Source: Chloroflexota bacterium
GTDB taxonomy: Bacteria; Chloroflexota; Dehalococcoidia; Dehalococcoidales; UBA2162
Direction: 5' to 3'
NCBI GenBank assembly: GCA_016190895.1
Contig: JACPPR010000024.1
Coordinates: 1 to 51,280, forward strand
Length of the DNA: 51,280 bases
The position numbers and the translations under genes were made by a program. Shown here in pieces: positions 39,129 to 47,298 of the stretch; position 1 is the stretch's first letter; each line of letters opens with the position of its first letter. The notes below the pieces were generated by a model that was not told where the DNA came from, searched no databases, and saw only the letters and a program-made list of their open reading frames with translations.

Positions 39129-40178
39129 CTATGGGACTATTCCGCTCTCCCTCAAAAGACTAAGCGTGCCTTTCAGGTCGGCCATGTCAGCCATGCTGAT
39201 TTCAGGGCTTTTAATCTCCGGTAGTGGTTTTAGCAGGGGATGGGTTATGATTCCCGGCACCACCGGGTACTCAAACGTCTGTGATGCGAAATACTGTTGC
39301 CCGGTCGGAGAGAGCAAGAACTCCAGGAACTTCTGTGCCGTCTCCTTATTTTGAGAAGTCTCCAGTATGCCGGCTCCGGCTACCAGGATAACCGCACCCG
39401 GGCCGCCGCCTCTCACATAATAGTTCCTCACCGGGAAGGAATTACCCTTATCCCGAAGGAAGCTGTAAAGATAGTAGTGATTCGGCATGGCCACGTCGAT
39501 TTCACCCTTGCTCACGGCATCGACCTGGGCGGTATTATTGGAGTAAACCTTCGCGCTATTGGCTTGTATGCCCGCCAGCCATTGGCGGGTCTTGTCTTCA
39601 CCCCATAGCTTTCTCATAGCTGTAACCATAGCCTGGAAAGAGGCATTGGTGGGCGCCCAGCCAATCCGCCCCTTCCACTTCGGGTCGGTGAGGTCCCAGA
39701 TGTCATCGGGCAAGTCGGACTCTTGCAGTTTGGCCGTGTTGTAGGCAAGCACCCGCGCCCGGCCGGAAATGCCGACCCATCTGCTATCGGCAGGGCGGAA
39801 CTGCGGCAGCACTTTGGATGTGATACTTTCAGGCAGCGGCGCCAGCATGTTTACAACGGCGCCAATCCCACCGGGGTCTTGAGCAAAGAATACGTCTGCC
39901 GGGCTATTCTTTCCTTCCTCGAGGATGGTTGCCGCCATTTCTGAGGTACCGGCATAACGGACATTGACCTTCACACCGGTGGCCTTGCTGAACTGGTCAA
40001 TTATAGGCTTGACCAACGCTTCAGAACGGCCGGAGTAGACGGTAAGTGTCTGTGTTGTAGCAGAGGGTGCTGCTGGCGCTGGCGATGGTGCTGGAGTTGG
40101 CGCAGCCGGTGCGCAGGCGCCTCCAACTATCGCTAATGTCACTAATAAGCCCACCAGGGCCAAAAACCGCTTGGGCAT
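39129..40178 (-). CDS. fbpA: Ferric iron ABC transporter substrate-binding lipoprotein
   Basis: A 349-aa lipoprotein: signal peptide with lipobox LAIVGGACAP, an Ala/Pro-rich linker of about 20 residues, then the periplasmic-binding domain. It opens TLTVYSGRSEALVKPIIDQF and has DVFFAQDPGGIGAV and NHYYLYSFLRDKG, like FutA/FbpA iron binders. Start ATG has GGAG. It feeds FbpB. Confidence 0.92.
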   Translation of the reverse strand: MPKRFLALVGLLVTLAIVGGACAPAAPTPAPSPAPAAPSATTQTLTVYSGRSEALVKPIIDQFSKATGVKVNVRYAGTSEMAATILEEGKNSPADVFFAQDPGGIGAVVNMLAPLPESITSKVLPQFRPADSRWVGISGRARVLAYNTAKLQESDLPDDIWDLTDPKWKGRIGWAPTNASFQAMVTAMRKLWGEDKTRQWLAGIQANSAKVYSNNTAQVDAVSKGEIDVAMPNHYYLYSFLRDKGNSFPVRNYYVRGGGPGAVILVAGAGILETSQNKETAQKFLEFLLSPTGQQYFASQTFEYPVVPGIITHPLLKPLPEIKSPEISMADMADLKGTLSLLRESGIVP

Positions 40179-40326
40179 TTATTTATTTCTCCTCTCAAAT
40201 ATTAGATAGTTCCGCATTTTGACTACTTAACCTTTAGACAATAAGTTCCCTTCTTCCTGTACCCCATTTACATACTGGTTACTCCTTTCTACATCATCGG
40301 CTAAAAACAAGAAGATACAAATGCTT

Positions 40327-40341
40327 CTTATTAGCAATAAG
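40327..40341. promoter_or_regulatory. Candidate operator between fur and fbpA
   Basis: CTTATTAGCAATAAG is a perfect 6-3-6 dyad, AT-rich like Fur boxes but not a match to the classical GATAATGATAATC. It lies within the fur 3' side and upstream of fbpA. Confidence 0.25.
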
Positions 40342-40353
40342 CACGTCAAAAAA

Positions 40354-40797
40354 TTATTTCTTGTTTTTCCGGCACTGCTCACAATAGCCGGCCATATGGA
40401 GTTCGGTCTGAGTGATATCGAATTCTTTGGCCTCGTGGACATTTCTTTTCACCAGACGGGTCAGCGGGTATTGAAACTCGATAACCTTGCCGCAGCCGAA
40501 GCAGGTCAGGTGGTGATGTTCGGACGGGTGTTTTATCTCATAGTGGTGGTGAGCCTCATCGAAGTGAAGCTCCTCGATTAACCCAAGACCCTTTAGCTTC
40601 TGCAGGGTGCGGTAAACAGTAGAAAGGCTGATGCGGGGCTGTTTTCTCTTGGCCTGGCGGTAGACTTCATCGGCATCCAGATGCCCCCGTCCTTGCCGGA
40701 TAATATCCATAATCAAAGCCCGCTGGGTAGTATTCCTGAGCCCGGCGTTGTTCAACAGGTTTCCGTTTTTGGCTTGAGCGTTCGTACTTGCGGGCAT
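40354..40797 (-). CDS. Fur family transcriptional regulator
   Basis: A 147-aa metalloregulator. The winged helix holds GLRNTTQRALIMDIIRQGRGHLDADEV and STVYRTLQKLKGLGLI. The dimerisation domain has the HHHYEIKHPSEHHHLTCFGC metal region with CxxC, and a second CxxC in YCEQCRKN near the end, as in zinc-stabilised Fur or PerR. Which metal or stress it senses (Fe, Zn or peroxide) is not decided by sequence. It lies upstream of fbpA in the same direction, which favours iron. Confidence 0.9.
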   Translation of the reverse strand: MPASTNAQAKNGNLLNNAGLRNTTQRALIMDIIRQGRGHLDADEVYRQAKRKQPRISLSTVYRTLQKLKGLGLIEELHFDEAHHHYEIKHPSEHHHLTCFGCGKVIEFQYPLTRLVKRNVHEAKEFDITQTELHMAGYCEQCRKNKK

Positions 40798-40964
40798 TAC
40801 GCTTTCCCTCTGGCAACGGCAATTCTGCTATTGCTAATCATTTGCAACTACATAATAGATGAAGCGGAATTGCTTGTCAAGGGCTTTTGGCAAATATTTT
40901 TTGACCATTGAATAGTTCTTTTCCCTTTTCATAAAATGAGAATGAGAGTACCCAGGAGTGCGAA

Positions 40965-41130
40965 ATCCCCCTTACTCCCCCTTTTTCAAAGGGGGAAGAC
41001 CAAGGCAAACAGGATACTGAAAGGCGTCTCCCTTTATTAAAGTCCCGATTCATCCTGATTTTATCGGGATTCATACGGGATTCCGTATGAGTGTAACGAA
41101 TCGGAAGGAGATTGAGAGGGATTTACAACA
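40965..41130. repeat. CCCCCTTT/CTCCCTTT repeat interrupted by another palindrome
   Basis: CCCCCTTACTCCCCCTTTTTCAAAGGGGG and CTCCCTTTATTAAA are followed by AGTCCCGATT..GGATTCCGTATGAG-type sequence, then GGAAGGAGATTGAGAGGGATTT. The CTCCCTTT unit appears to be split by a second repeat whose core (TCATACGGGATTCCGTATGAG) is shared with about 11538. Confidence 0.5.
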
Positions 41131-41185
41131 GGCGGGACTTTGTCATTTGGGCTTGATTTGACACTTGAGCTTTGACATTTATTAG

Positions 41186-41896
41186 CTAATGCCTGTTTAT
41201 GATAGAGGTGTACCACGAACCACCTGAGTAGACGCCGCCAATGGCACATACCCGGATGTCCTCATCTTTGTAGGTTGCCGCTGACAAGTCGTGGAGATAT
41301 TGCGCCACCTCATCTGGGGAGCTGCCCTTGAATTCCAGCCAGGACAGGCGGGCGGTGGGGCTGGTGGGTTGCGGGTTATCCAGGTCGCCCTGGTAGGTAG
41401 AGATACCGGTCAGGTGACTGGCGTCCGGCGCCACCCGGTAAGCGGCGGCCGGAGCATCGTGAGTCTTAATACCGACAATGAAGACCGGATTTCCCTTTTC
41501 GATAACTATGGCGCCGGCGATTCTCGGCGTGTGCAGGCTGTCCGGTTCGGCTTTTGCCCCCTCCAGCAGCTTCGCCATGAAGTCTTGCGTCGCTGGTGTG
41601 CCTACATCAAAGAGGAGCTTATATGTTTCGTAGATTGCCTCGGTCTGGAGTCCGTTAGTCAACACAGCGAGGCCGCTGCTATTGTCATACTTCAAAGCGG
41701 TGTAGTGAAAACGGAGTGGGTCTAGGGCGGTCTTCCCCAGCGGGCCCATTCTGACCGTGTTTTCAGCGGCCGTAGCTTTCCGCTGGCGGCTCTCCGGACT
41801 GCGTCCTGTGACGAGATAAGCCAGACACGGCTCCTGCTTGCCCGTCAAACCGATAAATAGCTGCCTGCCGGGATAAGGTCCGCTGGGATTAGGCAT
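41186..41896 (-). CDS. IMP cyclohydrolase, PurO type
   Basis: A 236-aa protein of the archaeal-type IMP cyclohydrolase family, which closes FAICAR to IMP, the last step of purine synthesis. Family traits are PSGPYPGRQLFIGLTG at the N-terminus, LVTGRSPESRQRKA and GGVYSGGSWYTSII at the C-terminus. GGAG lies seven bases before ATG. It lies 175 bp downstream of the AICAR formyltransferase on the same strand, so the pair replaces bifunctional PurH. Confidence 0.82.
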   Translation of the reverse strand: MPNPSGPYPGRQLFIGLTGKQEPCLAYLVTGRSPESRQRKATAAENTVRMGPLGKTALDPLRFHYTALKYDNSSGLAVLTNGLQTEAIYETYKLLFDVGTPATQDFMAKLLEGAKAEPDSLHTPRIAGAIVIEKGNPVFIVGIKTHDAPAAAYRVAPDASHLTGISTYQGDLDNPQPTSPTARLSWLEFKGSSPDEVAQYLHDLSAATYKDEDIRVCAIGGVYSGGSWYTSIINRH

Positions 41897-41929
41897 CGTA
41901 TGACTCCTTCAGCATTGATAACCAATAAT

Positions 41930-42065
41930 TAAGACTCTAAACACTAAGCTCTAAATCCTAAACAAATCCAAATACCAAAATCCAAAGTTCAAATAAAATC
42001 CAAATGCCTGAATATCAAAACTATTTCTTAATGTCATTTATCCTTTGAGCTTTGATATTTGGGGT
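41930..42065. repeat. AAATCCAAAT-type fold-back repeat
   Basis: CTAAACAAATCCAAATACCAAAATCC on the left and TTTGAGCTTTGATATTTGG on the right, in the PurO-AICAR formyltransferase gap. A short partner at 41130-41180 flanks the other end of the PurO gene. Confidence 0.55.
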
Positions 42066-42071
42066 TCTCGT

Positions 42072-43175
42072 CTAAAGGTGCCTGAATACTCTCCAGGCTT
42101 TTTCCTGCCCGTCAGCGCCTACCAGGTAGGGACGAATCATAATCATATTGAAATCGTTCACCGCCCGGACGATTTCCTCATCCGGCTTCAGGCTGCCCGT
42201 AGTCAGCAGCTTGCGCGTGGGATGGACTACCGTGGTCACGCCCAGCTTTTGCAGCAGGTCGATGTTCTGCCTGTCAAAAATAAACGAATCGGTAGCCGCC
42301 GCCGAACCCTGTAAGGAGACCTTGAACTCCTCGGCGCGCTCACCAGCGAACTTGGCCGAGTCCTCGCGGTTGGTCTGCCCGCCGCACTGGGCCAGCAGTA
42401 CGGCGTCCTTCACGAAGGCGAAGGAGTTGGATTGTATCGCCTTGGCGCCAATCCAGGCGATGTGGGCGTCTTTCATCTCGGCATCGGTCGGTTTACGTTT
42501 ACTCAGCACCTCCATCTCGTACTTGGTATTGAAGAATGAGATGCGGTCTACCTCGGTGATAACCGGCTTGTTACCGATAGTCCATTTCATATTCAGCCCG
42601 AAGACACCGGCGTTAATTTTCTCCCAGGTGTCCAGAGGGGAGACATCGATGATGCGCAGGTTTTTCATCACTTTGGCGAGCCTTTCGGCGCAGCCAATTT
42701 CAAAGCCGGGCGCGCAGAGGACATCGAGGACGAAGTTTTCAGACTTATTTTTCTCGATAAGGAAGTCAGTCGTTTCATGGGTTAGCCCGGACGAGGTCGC
42801 CATCACGCCGCCGAAGGGAGACTTGGTATCGGTGGCCAGAGCGGCGGTGAGGGCGTCGATTTGCTTGGCTCGGGCGGCGTAGACGGCCGGGTTGGTGTGC
42901 TTGTTGATGACGACGGTTTCAGTGCGCTTATCGCCCAGAAATACCATTGTCTTAGCGATTTCCACAGCCACCGAGTAACCGGTCAGGTCGATGTGGTTGG
43001 TAAAGCCCATCCCCCGACCCTCGATGACCTCCGTGTAGGACTTGCCCGGCTCTCCGACGAAGCCGGCCTGGTGGGGATTGTCCCCGCTCCTGAGCGGGCT
43101 GAGCTTATAGGTGACCTCTTCTTGCGAACCATCCTCGAACTTGAGCGTTACCTTCATTTCTTTTGGTGTGGACAT
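42072..43175 (-). CDS. Stand-alone AICAR formyltransferase
   Basis: A 367-aa protein equal to the C-terminal domain of PurH, with no IMP cyclohydrolase (MGS-like) domain. It shows LRSGDNPHQAGF (for LRYGENPHQ), the catalytic Lys-His in INKHTNPA, and later AIQSNSFAFVKDAVLLAQCGGQTNR and AATDSFIFDRQNIDLL. It transfers formyl from 10-formyl-THF (or uses formate) to AICAR. It is paired with PurO downstream and is 2 kb from purM. Confidence 0.87.
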   Translation of the reverse strand: MSTPKEMKVTLKFEDGSQEEVTYKLSPLRSGDNPHQAGFVGEPGKSYTEVIEGRGMGFTNHIDLTGYSVAVEIAKTMVFLGDKRTETVVINKHTNPAVYAARAKQIDALTAALATDTKSPFGGVMATSSGLTHETTDFLIEKNKSENFVLDVLCAPGFEIGCAERLAKVMKNLRIIDVSPLDTWEKINAGVFGLNMKWTIGNKPVITEVDRISFFNTKYEMEVLSKRKPTDAEMKDAHIAWIGAKAIQSNSFAFVKDAVLLAQCGGQTNREDSAKFAGERAEEFKVSLQGSAAATDSFIFDRQNIDLLQKLGVTTVVHPTRKLLTTGSLKPDEEIVRAVNDFNMIMIRPYLVGADGQEKAWRVFRHL

Positions 43176-43213
43176 TTTTCAAACCTCACGCGATGTATTT
43201 TGGATTTTATTTG

Positions 43214-43711
43214 CTATTTCGCCGGCGGAATCGATTTGAACCTGTCAGGCGAGCTTAAAGAGGGATATGGGCCATCAACCATCACTGCTTTCTCCGTTTT
43301 CAAGTCTACCGCAACCTGCACTTGTATAATAGTGCCTTCTCCGACAGCGATGGTCATCCCTGGATAGAACCTCACCAGCTTTGAAACATAGAAAGGAACG
43401 CCCTTCTCCACCGCTTCATAATCTAAAGCCCACCAAGTTCCGGGTTGGGAATCAGACCAAATTATAGCATACCATTCTATCCCTGATGCCCTGAAATCAT
43501 TGCGTCCCTGCAGCCATTCCGATATCCTCGGTGATTCTAGCGCAATCTGGAGTACTTTCTGCTTTTCGGCGGCTGTAAGCTGCCTGAAGTTGGGGTCTTC
43601 CGGGAACCACCTAGGGCCTTCTTCTGGCGAGCGAGTAATTTGGTTAGCGCAACTGCCTGTAAAGAGAACTATTGCTGTCGATAAGCTCGCAATCAGCCAT
43701 AGCTTCTTCAT
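43214..43711 (-). CDS. Lipoprotein of unknown function (165 aa)
   Basis: It is not recognised. Signal MKKLWLIASLSTAIVLFTGSC with a lipobox-like FTGSC, then a globular domain with many aromatics (WFPEDPNFRQL, WYAIIWSDSQPGTWWALDY) and a repeat-free end. A typical secreted domain of about 140 residues; hydrophobic strand IIQVQVAVDLKTEKAV suggests a beta-rich fold. It precedes the RAYT remnant. Start ATG lies just after an AAAGG sequence. Confidence 0.65.
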   Translation of the reverse strand: MKKLWLIASLSTAIVLFTGSCANQITRSPEEGPRWFPEDPNFRQLTAAEKQKVLQIALESPRISEWLQGRNDFRASGIEWYAIIWSDSQPGTWWALDYEAVEKGVPFYVSKLVRFYPGMTIAVGEGTIIQVQVAVDLKTEKAVMVDGPYPSLSSPDRFKSIPPAK

Positions 43712-43759
43712 CCTTTGTCAACATCTCCAACATACAGCCATTTGTAATCCTCAGGCTTC

Positions 43760-43990
43760 TCAACAAAACGGGTTGTTGATGATATAGTTCATTTTCTCAA
43801 CATACTCTTTGTCATCCCTAACAACCCGGTCGTAGCTCTCGTCCAGCCAAACGCTACCTTCCTTGTGGTGCAAGACTTTCTGGATGCGATTGGCAGAGTA
43901 GCTCTTTATGCTATGCATTATTCCTGCAAGACTGTTCAAAACAGCCCTGTCTTCTGCTGGCGTGCGCCGCGCTCCGACCAATGGTAGCAC
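43760..43990 (-). pseudogene. Truncated REP-associated tyrosine transposase (RAYT)
   Basis: The C-terminal part of an IS200/RAYT-type Y1 transposase: LAGIMHSIKSYSANRIQKVL, probably with the catalytic tyrosine, followed by VWLDESYDRVVRDDKEYVEK and NYIINNP. The HUH half is missing. The frame starts inside the REP palindrome at 43983-44012, so the truncation point coincides with that element. The end after NNP is also abnormal. Confidence 0.8.
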
Positions 43991-44012
43991 AGGCGTCCCT
44001 GCCTGTGCTACC
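43983..44012. repeat. Perfect REP-like palindrome
   Basis: GGTAGCACAGGC (43983-43994) and GCCTGTGCTACC (44001-44012) pair over 12 bp with loop GTCCCT. A close copy lies at 26488-26519; partial copies occur at about 15170 and 44078. Confidence 0.75.
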
Positions 44013-44029
44013 AGTTCTCCTTGTTATTT

Positions 44030-44070
44030 TTCACCCTCACCTTAATCCTCTTCCATCAAGGGAGAGGAGA
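44030..44070. repeat. CTCTTCC/GGGAGAGG repeat fragment
   Basis: CACCCTCACCTTAATCCTCT then CCATCAAGGGAGAGGAG. The same text recurs at 44769-44809, the other side of the methyltransferase gene, as near-direct repeats. Confidence 0.55.
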
Positions 44071-44745
44071 TTAGGGCACAGGCGGGACTTCCCTTCTGAA
44101 CCACATCATCTGATTGTTTTCTCCAAACATCTCCTCGGGATAAGTGCAAGAATTTAATTCTTCAAATCCGAAACTAGCGAATATGTCTTTCATCTCATCC
44201 TCTGTATAGTAGGCAAAGTATCGCGGAGACCCCGAGTAAGACTTCGGGTTGGCTTGCATGCCTTCTCCTTGCCCCAGTTTGAAGTTTATCGCTGCTACGC
44301 CTCCGGGTTTGAGAACTCTCCTGAATTCTTTAATTACTTTTTTTACATCTGCTTTCGTGACGTGGTAGATTGAGCCGCTCGACCATAGGCCGTCAAAGAA
44401 ATGGTCGTTGAAGGTTAGCTCTCTCATATCCATCTGTCTGAAATTGCCTTTAGGATGAAGCGCCCTTGCCTCTATCAGCATACTTTTCGAAAGGTCGATG
44501 CCGGTGGCTTTGCCTCCATTTCTGTCAATCATAATGCTGTGGCGGCCATCCGCGCAGCCGACATCGAGGATGAGAGGCCTGGGAGTGGGGATGTAAGACA
44601 TCAGTTTTTTGATATAGGTTTCTTCCCAGTCCAGAAACTTAGCCTGTCTGGTCTTAGTGCAGTAATCGTGGGCAATCTTATCGTAGGTTTGTATAGTCTG
44701 TTGGACTGTATCCATGTTAATGCTATCTTTCACGCTTAGGGTCAA
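44071..44745 (-). CDS. Class I SAM-dependent methyltransferase
   Basis: A 224-aa methyltransferase: motif I LILDVGCADGRHS (about residue 60), acidic residue in GIDLSKSMLIEA, motif II DGLWSSGSIYHV, then the PGGVAAINFKLG strand. The opening TIQTYDKIAHDYCTKTRQ is typical of small-molecule methyltransferases. The start may be TTG 44745 or ATG 44715. It is flanked on both sides by copies of a CCTCACCTTAATCCTCT repeat, so it may have been moved as a unit (inference). The substrate is unknown. Confidence 0.85.
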   Translation of the reverse strand: MTLSVKDSINMDTVQQTIQTYDKIAHDYCTKTRQAKFLDWEETYIKKLMSYIPTPRPLILDVGCADGRHSIMIDRNGGKATGIDLSKSMLIEARALHPKGNFRQMDMRELTFNDHFFDGLWSSGSIYHVTKADVKKVIKEFRRVLKPGGVAAINFKLGQGEGMQANPKSYSGSPRYFAYYTEDEMKDIFASFGFEELNSCTYPEEMFGENNQMMWFRREVPPVP

Positions 44746-44768
44746 TTACTCTTTTAGCCATTCCATTT

Positions 44769-44812
44769 TCACCCTCACCTTAATCCTCTCCCATCAAGGG
44801 AGAGGAGATGGT
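44769..44812. repeat. CTCTCCC/GGGAGAGG repeat
   Basis: CACCCTCACCTTAATCCTCTCCCATCAAGGGAGAGGAGAT; matches the copy at 44030-44070. Confidence 0.55.
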
Positions 44813-44814
44813 AC

Positions 44815-45855
44815 TTACAGCACTTTATCTGAGCGGTAGCCTTTGCCATCGATGATGACTCTGGCGGTGCTTTTCCGGGGGATGATTTCGCCGATGACTC
44901 TGGCTTCAGGCAGGGCTTTGGTCAGCCGGCCGACTTTATCTGGTGAGCAGACCAGTACCATACCGATGCCCATATTGAAGACTCGGTACATCTCTCGGGT
45001 CTCGATGTTACCTTTTTCTTGAATCAATTGAAAGAGAGGCGGAGTAGTCCACTTCCGGCTGTCAAGGCGGGCGGACAGTTCTTTAGGCAGGATTCGGGAC
45101 AGATTGCCGATTATACCTCCACCAGTGATGTGGGCAATGCCCTTGAGCAGCGGCCGCGTTTTCTTTATCTCATAGTAGTAGCTGCGGTGAGGCTCGAGCA
45201 GGGCCTCTCCCAGGGACTTGCCAAGCTCGGCGTAGTGAACATTCAAAACCCTCTTCGTTTCGCCGAATATCTTGCGGACCAGCGAGTAGCCATTGGTGTG
45301 CAGGCCAGAAGATGGCAAACCGAGGACGGCGTCTCCCACAGCAATCTGGCTGGTATCTATTATCTTTCTTTTCTCCACTACTCCGATGATGAAACCTACC
45401 AGGTCGTAATCTCCGCCGCTATAGATGCCGGGCATCTCGGCGGTTTCGCCGCCAATGAGTACACAGTCTGCCTCGCGGCAGGCCTGCGCCAGACCGCTGG
45501 CGATAGCTTCTATCTTCTGCGGCACGACCTTCCCGGTGCCGATGTAATCGAGAAAGAAAAGCGGCTTTGAGCCGCAGGTCAGGATATCGTTGACGCAGTG
45601 ATTGACGATGTCCATGCCGATAGTATTGTGCTTGCCCACGGCATTAGCAATCCTGGTTTTAGTGCCGACCCCATCGACGCTGGAGACCAGCACCGGCTCT
45701 TTGTACCCTTTGAACTCATACATGCCGCCGAAAGGCCCGATGCCGCTCAGGACCTCGGGTCGGAGGGTTGAGCGTGCCTGCTGCCCAATTCTCGATATCA
45801 CCTTGGCCTTCAAAGCAATATCGACGCCGGCTTTAGCGTAGGTTTGTCTGGTCAA
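44815..45855 (-). CDS. purM: Phosphoribosylformylglycinamidine cyclo-ligase (AIR synthetase)
   Basis: A 346-aa ATP-dependent enzyme of purine synthesis. Family features are TYAKAGVDIALKAK at the N-terminus, VDGVGTKTRIA, the GGETAEMPGIY motif, SSGLHTNGYSLVRKI and HITGGGIIGNL. Start is TTG 45855 with GGAG six bases upstream. It starts two bases after the 70-aa zinc protein and is probably co-transcribed with it. Confidence 0.95.
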   Translation of the reverse strand: MTRQTYAKAGVDIALKAKVISRIGQQARSTLRPEVLSGIGPFGGMYEFKGYKEPVLVSSVDGVGTKTRIANAVGKHNTIGMDIVNHCVNDILTCGSKPLFFLDYIGTGKVVPQKIEAIASGLAQACREADCVLIGGETAEMPGIYSGGDYDLVGFIIGVVEKRKIIDTSQIAVGDAVLGLPSSGLHTNGYSLVRKIFGETKRVLNVHYAELGKSLGEALLEPHRSYYYEIKKTRPLLKGIAHITGGGIIGNLSRILPKELSARLDSRKWTTPPLFQLIQEKGNIETREMYRVFNMGIGMVLVCSPDKVGRLTKALPEARVIGEIIPRKSTARVIIDGKGYRSDKVL

Positions 45856-45856
45856 T

Positions 45857-46069
45857 TTAGTCTCCGCTAATTTTGTCTTTATCTTTCCAGTCTATCATTT
45901 CGCCACCGCACTGAATCCAGTTCCGGCAAGGAAACAAACCCCTCGGCTCTTCCCCTCTGGCTCTGATGAAGGCATGCCAGGAGACTGTGCCTTCCAGAGC
46001 CAGTTCGATATCTTCCTTGATATCGATTACTACACCGCACCTATCACAAACCAGCTTCTTTATCGCCAA
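45857..46069 (-). CDS. Small zinc-site protein of unknown function (70 aa)
   Basis: The protein opens AIKKLVCDRCGVVIDI, a CxxC knuckle, and later has CRNWIQCGGEM, giving four cysteines that could bind zinc. Between them is an acidic helix and SWHAFIRARGEEPRG. I do not recognise a family. Start is TTG 46069 with GGAGG eight bases upstream. Tight packing between the aminotransferase and purM supports expression. Confidence 0.7.
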   Translation of the reverse strand: MAIKKLVCDRCGVVIDIKEDIELALEGTVSWHAFIRARGEEPRGLFPCRNWIQCGGEMIDWKDKDKISGD

Positions 46070-46100
46070 CTCTCTAACCTCCGAAGGGCCGTTCCTCTTC

Positions 46101-47276
46101 CTAACCGTATTTAGCTATGAAGCGCTTCATTCTGGATAGGGACTCCTCAATCTCAGCCAACGAGGTGGCATAGCAGCAGCGGACATATCCCTCGCCGCAC
46201 TGACCGAAAGCGGAACCGGGCACGACAGCCACCTTTTCCTCGGTGAGCAATCTCTCCGCAAACTCCTCTGAAGTCATGCCCGTGCTTTTTATAGAGGGGA
46301 AGGCATAGAAGGCGCCCTTTGGTTCAAAGCAGGATAACCCGATTTCGCACAGTCCTTTGACGATGACCAGCCGCCGCCGGTTATAATCCTCGACCATTTC
46401 AGCCACGTCATCTTCCCCCGATTTGAGCGCTTCGATAGCGGCGTACTGAGCCATGGTCGGGACGCACATCATAGTGTACTGGTGAATCTTGGTCATAGCG
46501 GCGATAATCTCCCGGGGCGCCGCTGCATACCCGATGCGCCATCCGGTCATGGCGTAAGCCTTGGAGAAACCGCCGAGGAGAACCGTGTTCTCCTTCATAC
46601 CGGGCAGGGAGGCAACCGAGGTATGCTCAACGCCATAGACCAGCTTAGCGTAAATTTCATCGGAGATAACCATTAGCCCGTGCCGCCTGGCCACCTCGGC
46701 TATCTGCGATAAGTGCTCCCGGCTCATCACGGCTCCCGTGGGGTTGGCGGGATAGCCGATAAGAATGGCTCTTGTTTTGGGAGTAATCCGCGCTTCGACA
46801 TCCTCGGCATTAAGCTCGAAGTTGTTTTCCTGGTGAGTCGGTACCATGACAGGAACGCCTTCGGCAAGGATAACACATGAGCCGTAGGCGACATAACAGG
46901 GGTCGGGTATGATGACCTCGTCTCCCGGGTTAATCAAAGCCCGCATAGCTAAATCGAGCGCCTCGCTGACCCCAACGGTGATGAGCAGCTCGCTAGCCGG
47001 GTCGTATTCGAGGCTGAAATTATTTCTCAGGTGGCTGGAGAGTTCCTGGCGCAGCTCTGGCATACCCGAGTTCGAAGTGTACATGGTCATGCCCTTTTCG
47101 AGGGAATAAATGGCAGCCTCGCTGATATGCCAGGGCGTGGCAAAATCAGGCTCGCCGACCCCCAGTGAGATGACGCCTTCGATAGAGGCGAGCAGGTCGA
47201 AGAACTTCCTGATTCCCGAAGGCGATAGCTGGTTAGCTCGCTGAGAGATATGATATTTTCCGGGATTGGCTGGCAT
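46101..47276 (-). CDS. Class I/II pyridoxal-phosphate aminotransferase
   Basis: A 391-aa AspC-fold aminotransferase. It shows SLGVGEPDFATPWHI, the PLP phosphate/ring region YPANPTGAVMSREHLSQI, DEIYAKLVYG, the Schiff-base lysine in GGFSKAYAMTGWRIGY (about residue 238) and the substrate arginine near RCCYATS. It could be an aspartate/aromatic aminotransferase (PatA/AspC-like). It lies downstream of the Lrp-type regulator, 22 bases apart, which likely controls it. Confidence 0.93.
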   Translation of the reverse strand: MPANPGKYHISQRANQLSPSGIRKFFDLLASIEGVISLGVGEPDFATPWHISEAAIYSLEKGMTMYTSNSGMPELRQELSSHLRNNFSLEYDPASELLITVGVSEALDLAMRALINPGDEVIIPDPCYVAYGSCVILAEGVPVMVPTHQENNFELNAEDVEARITPKTRAILIGYPANPTGAVMSREHLSQIAEVARRHGLMVISDEIYAKLVYGVEHTSVASLPGMKENTVLLGGFSKAYAMTGWRIGYAAAPREIIAAMTKIHQYTMMCVPTMAQYAAIEALKSGEDDVAEMVEDYNRRRLVIVKGLCEIGLSCFEPKGAFYAFPSIKSTGMTSEEFAERLLTEEKVAVVPGSAFGQCGEGYVRCCYATSLAEIEESLSRMKRFIAKYG

Positions 47277-47298
47277 ACTTTCTCCTGCTAGATTTACG

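Noticed and set aside
40327-40341. Calling this dyad a definite Fur box
   Set aside because: It is a perfect dyad but matches the classical Fur consensus poorly, and similar AT-rich dyads occur by chance; kept only as a low-confidence candidate.
42148-42882. 244-aa plus-strand ORF over the AICAR formyltransferase
   Set aside because: Ser/Ala-rich shadow of a gene with catalytic motifs on the opposite strand.
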